From Thermoplasmata archaeon (lineage in GTDB: Archaea > Thermoplasmatota > Thermoplasmata > Thermoplasmatales > Thermoplasmataceae), in the NCBI GenBank assembly GCA_021802365.1, contig JAKAAJ010000056.1, positions 1-7,181 of the forward strand: a stretch of DNA of 7,181 nt, in the 5' to 3' direction. Both the position numbers and the translations under genes were made by a program. Positions 1-6,079 of this stretch are shown here, piece by piece. Below the pieces are notes generated by a model. That model did not search any database. It was given only the letters and a program-made list of their open reading frames with translations, and was not told where the DNA came from. The stretch's first letter is position 1; each line of letters opens with the position of its first letter.

Positions 1-8
1 ACTGATGC

Positions 9-42
9 TTGGATAAGGGACTTTATCCAATGAAATTTTTTT
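9..42 (+). terminator. Hairpin plus T-run, possible terminator of a gene left of the window
   Basis: A perfect 8-bp stem, TTGGATAA at 9-16 and TTATCCAA at 23-30, encloses a 6-base loop. Seven T residues follow at 36-42. On the plus strand this has the form of an intrinsic terminator. Archaeal termination depends mainly on the T-run, so the stem may be incidental. No coding end is visible in the first eight bases, so the gene it would serve is inferred to lie off the left edge. Confidence 0.35.
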
Positions 43-62
43 ATTCAGAGTGCTTCATAAGA

Positions 63-221
63 TTAAAATTTATATTCCATTATCATTAATTCTTTCACAG
101 TTTTGACCTTGATTTTATTCGATATTTCTGCCTTTCTTTCCATGATGTGGCGTGAAAGGGTGATTTTCTTAACAATCATTCCTGAAATAGATATGGATAG
201 AGCGAACGAGAAAAAAATCAT
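63..221 (-). CDS. Small unassigned reading frame, 52 aa
   Basis: An open frame runs from an ATG at 221 to a TAA at 65-63 and would encode 52 residues. The N-terminus is hydrophobic (MIFFSFALSISISG). The rest is lysine-rich and basic (KVKTVKELMIMEYKF at the end). I recognise no family. There is no clear TATA box at the right distance and no Shine-Dalgarno sequence, and the neighbouring frames look broken. It may be a real small protein, the tail of a decayed gene, or chance in AT-rich DNA. Confidence 0.15.
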   Translation of the reverse strand: MIFFSFALSISISGMIVKKITLSRHIMERKAEISNKIKVKTVKELMIMEYKF

Positions 222-267
222 TTGTTTCCATGCCTATATTTGGTATTTTATCTCAGAAACAACTTTA

Positions 268-414
268 TTATCCCGAAATGCCTTTCAATCTGCCACATAC
301 ACAGCAGTCAATTTCAGTAATCCCTTCAGTAAAATTGGGATTGTGGACAATGAGGAGCAACAGTGCAATCTTTTCAGGAGGGCTGATCCTTAGTCCTATC
401 ATTAAGTACTCCAT
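268..414 (-). CDS. Small unassigned reading frame, 48 aa, possibly a gene remnant
   Basis: An ATG at 414 opens 48 codons ending in a double stop (TAA TAA). The product has a hydrophobic stretch (KIALLLLIVH) and a cysteine cluster (DCCVCGRLKG) near the end. Upstream, the same frame reads open for about 30 more codons, broken by a TGA near 444, so this may be the distal part of a longer decayed gene. I cannot assign a family. The plus-strand frames over the same bases look less protein-like. Confidence 0.15.
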   Translation of the reverse strand: MEYLMIGLRISPPEKIALLLLIVHNPNFTEGITEIDCCVCGRLKGISG

Positions 415-470
415 TATAATTTTTGAACTCAATCGGTGTACTCATATTTTAGACTGGCCTCTCATTTCCT

Positions 471-695
471 TCATAGAAGCGTTTTCAGTTGATGATTTTG
501 AATAACACTCTGAATAAGTAATGGTCGTTCCATATCAAAGAAAAAGTGCCATCAGAATTGCAGCACATCAGCACCCATTAGAAGTGTGTCGTGATTAATA
601 GAATATTGAAAAAGCTCAGTTATTTGTGCATTATGATTTTTAATTTGGGACAATATGCATTCCGTAAGAAAAAGGTCTGATGGAACAATAAAATT
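471..695 (-). pseudogene. Decayed unassigned coding stretch downstream of the AhpD-like gene
   Basis: In the frame of the AhpD-like gene, directly after its double stop (TGA TGA), about 75 codons are interrupted only by one TGA (554-552) before the TGA at 473-471. Random DNA this AT-rich should contain several stops over that distance. Readable parts include NHNAQITELFQYSINHDTLL, MGADVLQF and, past the internal stop, DMERPLLIQSVIQNHQ. No ATG lies near the upstream end, so an intact gene is unlikely. I recognise no family. The right arm of an inverted repeat (506-517) lies inside it. Confidence 0.2.
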
Positions 696-698
696 TCA

Positions 699-1025
699 TC
701 ATCCCTTCAAAGCTTCCTTAAGAATCTGAACATGCATTAGGGCAGGTGCTCCTGCCATCAGTACTGCAACATATGCTGCCTCAAGAATCTCCTCTTCTGT
801 AGCACCGTTTGAAAGAGCCATTTTGGTGTGAAATGTTATGCACCATTCGCAGTTTCCGGCAAGAGAAAGAGATATTGCAATCAGTTCCTTAGTCTTCACT
901 GAAAGTTTCCCTTCGGACAGAACAGCTTTATTGAAATCCATGAATTTCTCCTGAACTTTCGGGAGAAGCTTTCCTGCAAAGCTCATGGTATCCATTACTT
1001 CGCCCATTATGTTCCTGTTTTCCAT
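699..1025 (-). CDS. Carboxymuconolactone decarboxylase family protein (AhpD-like)
   Basis: This is a small all-helical protein of the AhpD/CMD family, whose members act as alkylhydroperoxidase-type thiol peroxidases or as decarboxylases. Counted from the ATG at 1025 it has 108 residues. It carries the AhpD signature: Glu47 about 12 residues before Cys59-Glu-Trp-Cys62, then His66 four residues on (NCEWCITFH). The second half (GATEEEILEAAYVAVLMAG) is the usual helix after the redox motif. The CxxC and histidine point to a redox role with peroxide or organic hydroperoxide; the true substrate and electron donor are unknown. A TTG at 1031 would add two residues. The TATA-like element at 1054-1063 fits a start at either codon, and I prefer the ATG. 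The gene is divergent from the CcdC-like gene and ends in two tandem TGA stops. Confidence 0.85.
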   Translation of the reverse strand: MENRNIMGEVMDTMSFAGKLLPKVQEKFMDFNKAVLSEGKLSVKTKELIAISLSLAGNCEWCITFHTKMALSNGATEEEILEAAYVAVLMAGAPALMHVQILKEALKG

Positions 1026-1053
1026 ATCCAACTGCTTTAGATTGCGTATGGCT

Positions 1054-1063
1054 GAATAAATTT
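1054..1063 (-). promoter_or_regulatory. TATA box of the AhpD-like gene
   Basis: Read on the minus strand the site is AAATTTATTC, an archaeal TATA-like box centred about 33 bp before the ATG at 1025 and 27 bp before the alternative TTG at 1031. This predicts a transcript with no leader or one of only a few bases. No Shine-Dalgarno sequence is visible. Confidence 0.45.
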
Positions 1064-1113
1064 AGTGAAAGGTGCAAATTTTTCAAGTATTCAATCATGG
1101 CAGAGTTTCTGCA

Positions 1114-1124
1114 AAAATTTATTG
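1114..1124 (+). promoter_or_regulatory. Possible TATA box of the CcdC-like membrane protein gene
   Basis: AAAATTTATTG lies about 50 bp before the ATG at 1170, predicting a leader of roughly 25 bases. An AAGGT at 1159-1163, six bases before the ATG, could serve as a weak Shine-Dalgarno sequence, which would suit a leadered message. TAATAATAC at 1141-1149 is an alternative box at the leaderless distance. I cannot choose firmly between them. Confidence 0.25.
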
Positions 1125-1169
1125 CGTATAACTAAAATGCTAATAATACCCAGATATTAAGGTATAAAA

Positions 1170-1739
1170 ATGATTGATTCACTATTAAATTCTACATTTG
1201 CTCTCTCTATAAATTCCGGAAATTCAGCCAGCGGAGTTTCTGTAAACGGTACTCAGGTTTACGGCCTGCTTGTGTTTTTAGCAATCATCGTTACACTTAG
1301 GCTTTACCGGGGACTGAATGGCAGGATATACAGCACGTCAAGAGTTCTCAGAACTCCCATTATCTATATCCTGATAACTCTTTTTACAGTTTTTTTCTCT
1401 GGCATATTGAATTTGACACTTGAGGTGACTCTTCTTCTCATACCTCTTGGAACTTTGCTGGGCTATGCATACGGCACCAATGTTATATTCTTCTATAAGA
1501 ACAATTTCCTATATTACAAAAGGTCTCCAATCATAATGATAATATGGCTTGTATCTCTCGTAATAAGATTTGCCATTGAGGTTCTGGTACCCTTGAATTT
1601 CACTATCCTCCTGATTGTAGATCTGTTGCTTTCCGGTACCACTGGCGTTCTGACAGGGGAGGCCCTTAATATAATGAAAAAGAGAAAAGAGTTCAACCCC
1701 TCCAACATTCAGGAGGGCAGTTTGCAGGGAACAAACTGA
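1170..1739 (+). CDS. Five-helix membrane protein, CcdC/DUF1453-like
   Basis: This is a 189-residue integral membrane protein with predicted transmembrane helices near 30-47, 63-80, 84-109, 119-139 and 143-166, and a hydrophilic C-terminal tail of about 20 residues. The N-terminal 28 residues are Ser/Asn-rich and probably face outward. The pattern resembles the CcdC (DUF1453) family: basic residues after helix 1 (RLYRGLNGR), an R-x-x-R-x-P element (58-63), then a short loop with LYYKRSP (114-120) entering helix 4, which contains an IRF segment. CcdC was named from a Bacillus cytochrome c biogenesis locus but its activity is not established, and no cytochrome c gene is visible here. The family call is from remembered motif layout and moderate at best. 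It runs tail to tail with the CWC gene, 19 bases apart. Confidence 0.65.
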   Translation: MIDSLLNSTFALSINSGNSASGVSVNGTQVYGLLVFLAIIVTLRLYRGLNGRIYSTSRVLRTPIIYILITLFTVFFSGILNLTLEVTLLLIPLGTLLGYAYGTNVIFFYKNNFLYYKRSPIIMIIWLVSLVIRFAIEVLVPLNFTILLIVDLLLSGTTGVLTGEALNIMKKRKEFNPSNIQEGSLQGTN

Positions 1740-1758
1740 CTGTTATCGATAAATCCTC

Positions 1759-1926
1759 TTAATATTGGTAACTTTCAAGGCAATCCTGGCAGAGGCAGCC
1801 GCTGTATTCCTGGCTGATCTGATCGAGATTGTCCCGCTCTACCTTAATTCTGTCGCACCAGCAGAATAGCAATCCCCCGCAATTAAAACTCTTACCACAG
1901 GATGGACAGGTTTTTCTAGTGAACAT
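1759..1926 (-). CDS. Small cysteine-rich CWC-type protein
   Basis: This 55-residue protein runs from the ATG at 1926 to the TAA at 1761-1759. It has seven cysteines: CPSC (7-10), Cys16, a Cys22-Trp-Cys24 motif, and a C-terminal GCLCQDCL segment (Cys44, 46 and 49). The order CPxCG...F.C...CWC...CLCxxCL is that of the Cys-rich CWC family (PF14375), small proteins of unknown function that probably bind a metal such as zinc. Length and spacing fit the family well. There is no signal peptide or membrane segment, so it should be cytoplasmic. It converges on the CcdC-like gene and diverges from the methyltransferase operon, with 68 bases between starts. I could not identify its promoter with confidence. 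The function is unknown; metal binding is inferred from the cysteines. Confidence 0.8.
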   Translation of the reverse strand: MFTRKTCPSCGKSFNCGGLLFCWCDRIKVERDNLDQISQEYSGCLCQDCLESYQY

Positions 1927-1964
1927 TCAGACCCCTTATTGATGGGAAAAAGCTGACATTGATA

Positions 1965-1973
1965 AGTATATAT
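1965..1973 (+). promoter_or_regulatory. TATA box of the methyltransferase operon
   Basis: AGTATATAT is centred 26 bp before the ATG at 1995, the standard spacing for a leaderless archaeal transcript. It lies inside the extension that would be coding if translation began at the TTG at 1959, so it argues for the ATG start. Confidence 0.6.
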
Positions 1974-1994
1974 CGAAACTTAAAATTAAGATCC

Positions 1995-2546
1995 ATGGAA
2001 AAAGATCGTTATCTGCCAAACTTTCTGCTTGGTTCTCCAATTAGAGGAGTCTCAAAATTCCCTATTAACGTTGTATCGGAATATATTAAGGCCGGTTCTA
2101 CTGTAGCAGATGTTGGGTGTGGCCCTGGATACTATTCAATGAAACTGGCCAGAAAAGGGCTTAATCTTAGAATTATCTCTGTGGACCCAAATCCTGAAGC
2201 TATTAAATCTCTTACCAGAAAGATCAATAAGGAAGGAATAACTGGGATCACACCTATATGTGAGTCAGCAAATGCAATCATTTCCATTCCTGATCATTCA
2301 GTTGATTTCGTTCTATCACACCTCATGCTTTGCTGCATGTCAGATCACGAGGGTGCAATGAGAGAAACCTTAAGAATACTCAAACCGGGAGGAATAGCAT
2401 TCATCAGTGTGAACAAGAGCAGTTCAAAAAATGATAGCCGCGATGTAGGTATTGAGGAATGGAATATAATAAAAAAGAAATTAGACATAATTAAAGAGGG
2501 AGAAACACTGATCTCCAGATGGTTTATAATGAGGAATGAGGATTAG
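1995..2546 (+). CDS. Class I SAM-dependent methyltransferase (first gene of pair)
   Basis: The 183-residue protein has a Rossmann-type methyltransferase fold of the Methyltransf_11/25 type. Motif I is VADVGCGPGYYS (37-48), which binds S-adenosylmethionine. The acidic residue ending strand beta-2 is Asp64 (SVDPN), which would contact the ribose. A motif IV-like strand is DFVLSHLMLC (104-113), and the LKPGG post-II turn lies at 129-133. The short N-terminal helix region is followed directly by the core, with no extra domain to indicate the substrate, so a small molecule, lipid or quinone-like acceptor is as likely as any other. The frame is open back to a TTG at 1959, but the TATA box at 1965-1973 places the start at this ATG. 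The second methyltransferase follows after five bases, so the two are almost certainly cotranscribed. Confidence 0.85.
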   Translation: MEKDRYLPNFLLGSPIRGVSKFPINVVSEYIKAGSTVADVGCGPGYYSMKLARKGLNLRIISVDPNPEAIKSLTRKINKEGITGITPICESANAIISIPDHSVDFVLSHLMLCCMSDHEGAMRETLRILKPGGIAFISVNKSSSKNDSRDVGIEEWNIIKKKLDIIKEGETLISRWFIMRNED

Positions 2547-2551
2547 GATAG

Positions 2552-3100
2552 ATGCACGAGCACGAATTTGACTATGATAGGATAGCTGAGCTTAGAAACA
2601 GATATGTGCCAGATGAAGCGGTAATCTCTTCTGTTAACCCTTCAAAAAACGATGTCATAGTTGACATAGGCGCGGGTGAAGGGCACTATTCTGAACTATT
2701 TGCCAGAAATGCAAAGCATGTATTTTCAGTGGATCACAGCCAGAAGGCAATAGAACTCGTGAAGAACAAAATAGTGAGAAAATCTATTGCGAACTTAACT
2801 GCCTGTAGGGAAAATGTCTGCTCAGAATTCTCCCCAAAAGACTTCAACAAGGTCTTTTTTGGTACTTCCTTTCACGACATCCCATGCCAGGATGACCTGA
2901 TTAACACTCTTATAAACAGGAGTTCAGGAAACCTCAGAATAACTTTTCTGGAATTTAAGAAGGCAGATACAGTGGGTCCGCCAGTTGAGATGAGAATAAG
3001 CGAGGATGAACTGGAAAATTTCATGAAAAGTAAGGGATTCAAGAAAAGCGAGAGCAGGGAACTAGAAATACATTATATACAGACCTACTCCAGAGAATGA
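2552..3100 (+). CDS. Class I SAM-dependent methyltransferase (second gene of pair)
   Basis: The 182-residue protein is a second Rossmann-fold methyltransferase, clearly different in sequence from its upstream neighbour. Motif I is VIVDIGAGEGHYS (35-47), the acidic residue after beta-2 is Asp61 (SVDHSQ), and the motif IV region reads FFGTSFHDIP (102-111). The C-terminal part (GPPVEMRISEDELENFMKSKG, split around 142-162) matches the strand-helix ending of many archaeal small-molecule methyltransferases, where a GPP turn precedes a final helix and a GF. The start follows the upstream stop by five bases, with AGGAT just before it as a possible ribosome binding site for an internal operon gene. 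The methyl acceptor cannot be told from sequence. It converges with the minus-strand gene at 3126, leaving only 25 bases between stops. Confidence 0.85.
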   Translation: MHEHEFDYDRIAELRNRYVPDEAVISSVNPSKNDVIVDIGAGEGHYSELFARNAKHVFSVDHSQKAIELVKNKIVRKSIANLTACRENVCSEFSPKDFNKVFFGTSFHDIPCQDDLINTLINRSSGNLRITFLEFKKADTVGPPVEMRISEDELENFMKSKGFKKSESRELEIHYIQTYSRE

Positions 3101-3125
3101 ATTTTAATATTCTCATGGAATCCTT

Positions 3126-3569
3126 TCATGCTGGGTCATCTTTCAGCAATGCATTTATTCTTGAACCTTTATCATATCTGAAAAGGATCAAGCCTACCAC
3201 GATAATGTATATCCAGGCAATCAGCGAAAATGCTCTTCCGAATGAATAATCCAGAAATTGCACATGGCCAGTAAGTGCAACCGGTGAGATGGGGGGTATT
3301 GCTACAACCCCTGAAACAAGGTAAAGTACTAAATTCAACACAGTGAAAAGCACTGACGGCAGGTACCAGATCCTCAGGCCCAAAAGAAATACTATGCCGA
3401 TTACAATAAAAGCTGCCACTTCTATTTCAAGCCAGAAAGTGACAAGAGGATAACTTGCAGGAGATGCGTAAAGATGAGCTGCCGCATCTATAAGAGCAAA
3501 CAGCATAACTGTGAACCTGACTATCTTTTTGCCTGTGTATCCTCCTGTTAGTGCTTCAAGAAAGTCCAT
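3126..3569 (-). CDS. Four-helix membrane protein of unknown function
   Basis: This 147-residue hydrophobic protein has predicted membrane segments at about 17-34, 45-65, 68-92 and 111-131, a short cytoplasmic-like N-terminus and a charged C-terminus (RYDKGSRINALLKDDPA). Single charged or polar residues sit within or next to helices (Asp28, His32, Glu48, Glu50, and His102 in the loop). I recognise no family, catalytic motif or transporter signature, and it may be restricted to this archaeal lineage. The ATG at 3569 is supported by a TATA box about 27 bp upstream. It lies 84 bases downstream of the transporter gene on the same strand, but with its own promoter it need not be in one operon. Confidence 0.7.
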   Translation of the reverse strand: MDFLEALTGGYTGKKIVRFTVMLFALIDAAAHLYASPASYPLVTFWLEIEVAAFIVIGIVFLLGLRIWYLPSVLFTVLNLVLYLVSGVVAIPPISPVALTGHVQFLDYSFGRAFSLIAWIYIIVVGLILFRYDKGSRINALLKDDPA

Positions 3570-3590
3570 TTATCAGTAATCAGGAGCATA

Positions 3591-3600
3591 CAATATAATT
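3591..3600 (-). promoter_or_regulatory. TATA box of the four-helix membrane protein gene
   Basis: Read on the minus strand the site is AATTATATTG, centred about 27 bp before the ATG at 3569. That is the leaderless distance, and it supports this start and independent transcription from the gene behind it. Confidence 0.5.
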
Positions 3601-3653
3601 ATTCCCCAATACTGTGATGATGTTATGATTGTTCAGGTTGCTCATAAAATGCA

Positions 3654-5336
3654 TTAAAGATAAACATAAATCATCGTTAACGCAAAAGCTACGGCAAAAA
3701 ATAGTGAGCCGAAGACAGCATAGTCTCTGGCTTTGTATGCGCCTGCAGACTGCACTATAAGATTTGACTGGTTCCCGAATGGAGTCATAAATGTTGATGA
3801 TGCTGCCATGGCAACAACAACGATTGCCTTTAACGGATCTGGAAAACCAAGCGCGATTGGGCCCATAATAACTGCTGAACCCACATTTCCAACAGTATTT
3901 GCCAGAAGAGCCGTTATTAGAAATAGTATAACAGGTGATCCCAATATCAATGAGGCAATGTAAACTGAGACACCGGATGAAGTTAAGGCCGCCCCAAGCA
4001 CCAGGTAAGTTCCAACAAATATCAGGATGGGCCAGTTGATATATCTATAGATTGTCTTATAATTAATTGCTCCTGAAGCAATTATAATGATGAAAGCCGC
4101 GCCAAACGCCTCAATCAAATTGATACCAAACGTTGCCAGAACTATGGCAAGTACCAGGGCAGTAATGGAAATTATCCCCTTAGTCGGGTTGAAAACTCTC
4201 ATGTCTCTTGATGAAAGTGGCCCTAGAGAATTGTCTGTTATGAAGGCTGCGATGTCCTCTTCTGAGCCAGAAACCATAAGGACATCACCGGATGTTATGG
4301 ATATTGATCTGAATCTTCCAAATACCCTTTTTCCATAAGCTGATATTCCAATTATAGAGACATTGTAACTTCTTGATTCACGTATCTGGCTGAGAGTTTT
4401 TCCTACCAGCCTCGATTCTGGCATGACAAAAACCTCTTTAACTGAAAGATTTTCCTGAGCCGCTTTGGGTATGGTCATTCTGAGGCCCTTTATTAGTGAC
4501 AGAGTGGTCAACGCTTCAGGTCTCAACCTCACAAGAAGGACATCTCCTTCGAAAATTGTCCTCAGGCGCCAGCTTATCCTGCCAGGGTATATAGCAACAA
4601 CCCTAATTCCATACTCTTTCTCAAATTCTGCCAGTGTCTTTCCAATAACCTCGCTTTCCTTTCCAACTACAACTTCAGTAAGATATTCCCCAGTTTTAAA
4701 TTCATCAGTACTTGATACCTTCTTTACCCGATTTGGGAGCAGGTAGGATATTAAAATTCCGACAGGGATTCCAGCAAGAACAATATATATTCCTGGGAAG
4801 GCAAACTGGAAGAATGGGAGAAAATGCCCGGTGCTTGAATACCACAGATCATACAGAATAACATTGGATGAGGTGCTTGCAACTGTGTATCTTCCCCCAA
4901 GTACGGCAATATATGCAAAAGGCAGAAGATATTTTGATGGCGATTTCTTCTTTTTGTCTGCGAGGTAATAGCTCATTGGAACCATCATCAATGTAAGTGC
5001 GACATCGCTCAAGAACCCAGAAAGAAAACCAACAACTGCGAAAAGAACGAATAGAAGGACTGGCCCATTAGAGATTAGCTTCGCCATTCTCTCAGCAAAC
5101 TTGTCAATAAGCCCGGACTCGGAAACCGAGCGGCTGACAACCATTACAATTCCCAGGAGAAGTACGGGAAGGCTGCCTATTTCCGCTGTTACGGTGGACA
5201 CTTTTGTAATGCCGAACACCAAAAGAACAAATACTGCTCCGATTCCAACTATATCATATCTTACTCGATTGCTGATTAGAAGTATAACTGAAATGACGAA
5301 GACTATGAGAACTACCAGCATATCCTCTGTTAGCAT
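3654..5336 (-). CDS. SLC13/DASS-like membrane transporter with two RCK_C (TrkA-C) domains
   Basis: This 560-residue transporter is of the ion transporter superfamily that includes SLC13/DASS and ArsB/NhaD. Two homologous membrane halves (about 1-200 and 385-560) flank a soluble insert. The first half has a re-entrant region with GGRYTVASTSSNVILYD (147-163). The second has the matching STFMTPFGNQSNLIVQSAG (514-532). These Ser-Asn elements form the substrate and cation site in the family. The insert carries two RCK_C repeats, about 216-276 and 297-370; each has a GKTL element and a GD-V-L-V strand (GDVLLV, GDVLMV), typical of the TrkA-C domain that senses small ligands. Family members move sulfate, di- and tricarboxylates or phosphate, usually with Na+ or H+; the substrate here is unknown. 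The start at 5336 is supported by a TATA box at 5363-5374. Residues LSDVALTLMMVP (109-120) have Asp where many relatives have Asn. Confidence 0.85.
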   Translation of the reverse strand: MLTEDMLVVLIVFVISVILLISNRVRYDIVGIGAVFVLLVFGITKVSTVTAEIGSLPVLLLGIVMVVSRSVSESGLIDKFAERMAKLISNGPVLLFVLFAVVGFLSGFLSDVALTLMMVPMSYYLADKKKKSPSKYLLPFAYIAVLGGRYTVASTSSNVILYDLWYSSTGHFLPFFQFAFPGIYIVLAGIPVGILISYLLPNRVKKVSSTDEFKTGEYLTEVVVGKESEVIGKTLAEFEKEYGIRVVAIYPGRISWRLRTIFEGDVLLVRLRPEALTTLSLIKGLRMTIPKAAQENLSVKEVFVMPESRLVGKTLSQIRESRSYNVSIIGISAYGKRVFGRFRSISITSGDVLMVSGSEEDIAAFITDNSLGPLSSRDMRVFNPTKGIISITALVLAIVLATFGINLIEAFGAAFIIIIASGAINYKTIYRYINWPILIFVGTYLVLGAALTSSGVSVYIASLILGSPVILFLITALLANTVGNVGSAVIMGPIALGFPDPLKAIVVVAMAASSTFMTPFGNQSNLIVQSAGAYKARDYAVFGSLFFAVAFALTMIYVYL

Positions 5337-5362
5337 GGAGATTCTGCCTTAGGTCTTAAGAT

Positions 5363-5374
5363 GATATAATTATT
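5363..5374 (-). promoter_or_regulatory. TATA box of the transporter gene
   Basis: Read on the minus strand the site is AATAATTATATC, centred about 32 bp before the ATG at 5336, predicting a very short leader. No Shine-Dalgarno sequence is visible next to the start. Confidence 0.5.
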
Positions 5375-5472
5375 TTCTGATAGAGACCGATATATCCTAC
5401 AGAGCTCCTCTAATGAAATATTCCAAATGGAACTGTGAAGATATAAATATTTCATAAGATGATCAAACATTC

Positions 5473-5492
5473 AGAGTTTTTCCTAAAACCTT
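5473..5492. repeat. Near-palindromic motif, left copy, beside the IS5 relic
   Basis: AGAGTTTTT and AAAACCTT, separated by three bases, recur at 6080-6098 with a two-base separation (17 identical bases). Because the motif is close to palindromic, the copies can be read as direct or as imperfect inverted repeats. They bracket the decayed transposase and could be remnants of its ends. Confidence 0.3.
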
Positions 5493-5556
5493 CACTTTAA
5501 CTCTATATCTTTCACATAATTCGTGGCATCAGCCAATTTTACCTGAATAGCGGCAA

Positions 5557-5579
5557 AACATGGTTGGTTTCACCATGTT
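5557..5579. repeat. Hairpin AACATGGT/ACCATGTT
   Basis: A perfect 8-bp stem (5557-5564 and 5572-5579) encloses a 7-base loop. It lies in the eroded region beyond the readable transposase relic. No T-run follows on either strand, so it does not look like a terminator. It may be chance or a trace of the lost element. Confidence 0.25.
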
Positions 5580-5609
5580 CTTCATGTACATTTTCTCTTT
5601 AATTTCCCC

Positions 5610-5969
5610 CTAAATTTCCATATATTCCGCTATTCTGACAAGGAATATTCTGTTACTCTTCGCCATGATCTGCTCTTTTATTTCATTGAATACCAGACGA
5701 TCCTTCCCTGTTTTCTATAATCTTTCATGGAAATACCAGATGGTACTCCGACCATGAAGATTCTCATGATATCAAAGAAAATCAAGGAATGATATTCGAT
5801 CCCTGATCTATCTTTCTATCTGTGGTTCCGATAGATTGTACCATTGTTGAAGAAGCAGTATTTTTATCATGAGTATAAGATCATAATTTGACCTTCCTCC
5901 ATTCTCTTTGTCATTAGTGAAGAGGCCCGAAAGAATCGGCCTTATCCGTTCAAAATCAATGCGTTCCGA
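5610..5969 (-). pseudogene. Decayed IS5-type transposase (N-terminal half)
   Basis: One frame from 5969 down to the TAG at 5612-5610 reads as an IS5-family transposase N-terminus through three stops: TAG at 5810-5808, TGA at 5774-5772 and TAG at 5717-5715. Recognisable parts in order are ERIDFERIRPILSGLF, a GGRSNYDLILMIKILLLQQW segment, YNLSEPQIER (stop) IRDRISFLDFL (stop), then STIWYFHERL (stop) KTGKDRLVFNEIKEQI. This matches the IS5 pattern of a GGR-basic element, the hydrophobic LMxKILxLQ helix, the RxSFxxF box and TIWxFRERL. The catalytic DDE part that should follow is not recognisable, so the C-terminal half is deleted or eroded; a short trace (VKLADATNYVKDIELK, near 5535-5490) could be a fragment but is uncertain. 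It is non-functional. It lies beside a different, intact IS and downstream of nothing obviously dependent on it. Confidence 0.7.
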
Positions 5970-6079
5970 TTACCGGAAAGGAGTGGCCAAGTGTATCAAT
6001 ATCCCTGTGCAGTTAGGATAATCCAGTATGGTAAAGGTTCATGGATATTGATCATGAGGTCATGAAAAGGGTTTCAGTG

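Noticed and set aside
103..505. Plus-strand open frames of 96 and 91 codons at 103-393 and 230-505
   Set aside because: They overlap each other in different frames, have no promoter or ribosome site, an odd composition and no recognisable motif. The minus strand over the same bases looks more protein-like.
487..513. C/D box RNA-like words TTGATGA and CTGA on the plus strand
   Set aside because: The first box deviates from RTGATGA, there is no second C'/D pair at proper spacing and no terminal stem. The words are short enough to be chance.
1514..1708. Minus-strand open frame opposite the CcdC-like membrane protein
   Set aside because: It is a complement shadow of a hydrophobic coding region, with no start signal.
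3733..5352. Several plus-strand open frames of 76-93 codons opposite the transporter
   Set aside because: They are shadows of the 560-residue minus-strand transporter, which has clear family motifs throughout.
5437..5458. TATA-like sequence GATATAAATATTTC in the gap upstream of the transporter
   Set aside because: It is about 100 bp from the transporter start, which has a better placed box at 5363-5374. No other gene start lies at the right distance on either strand.
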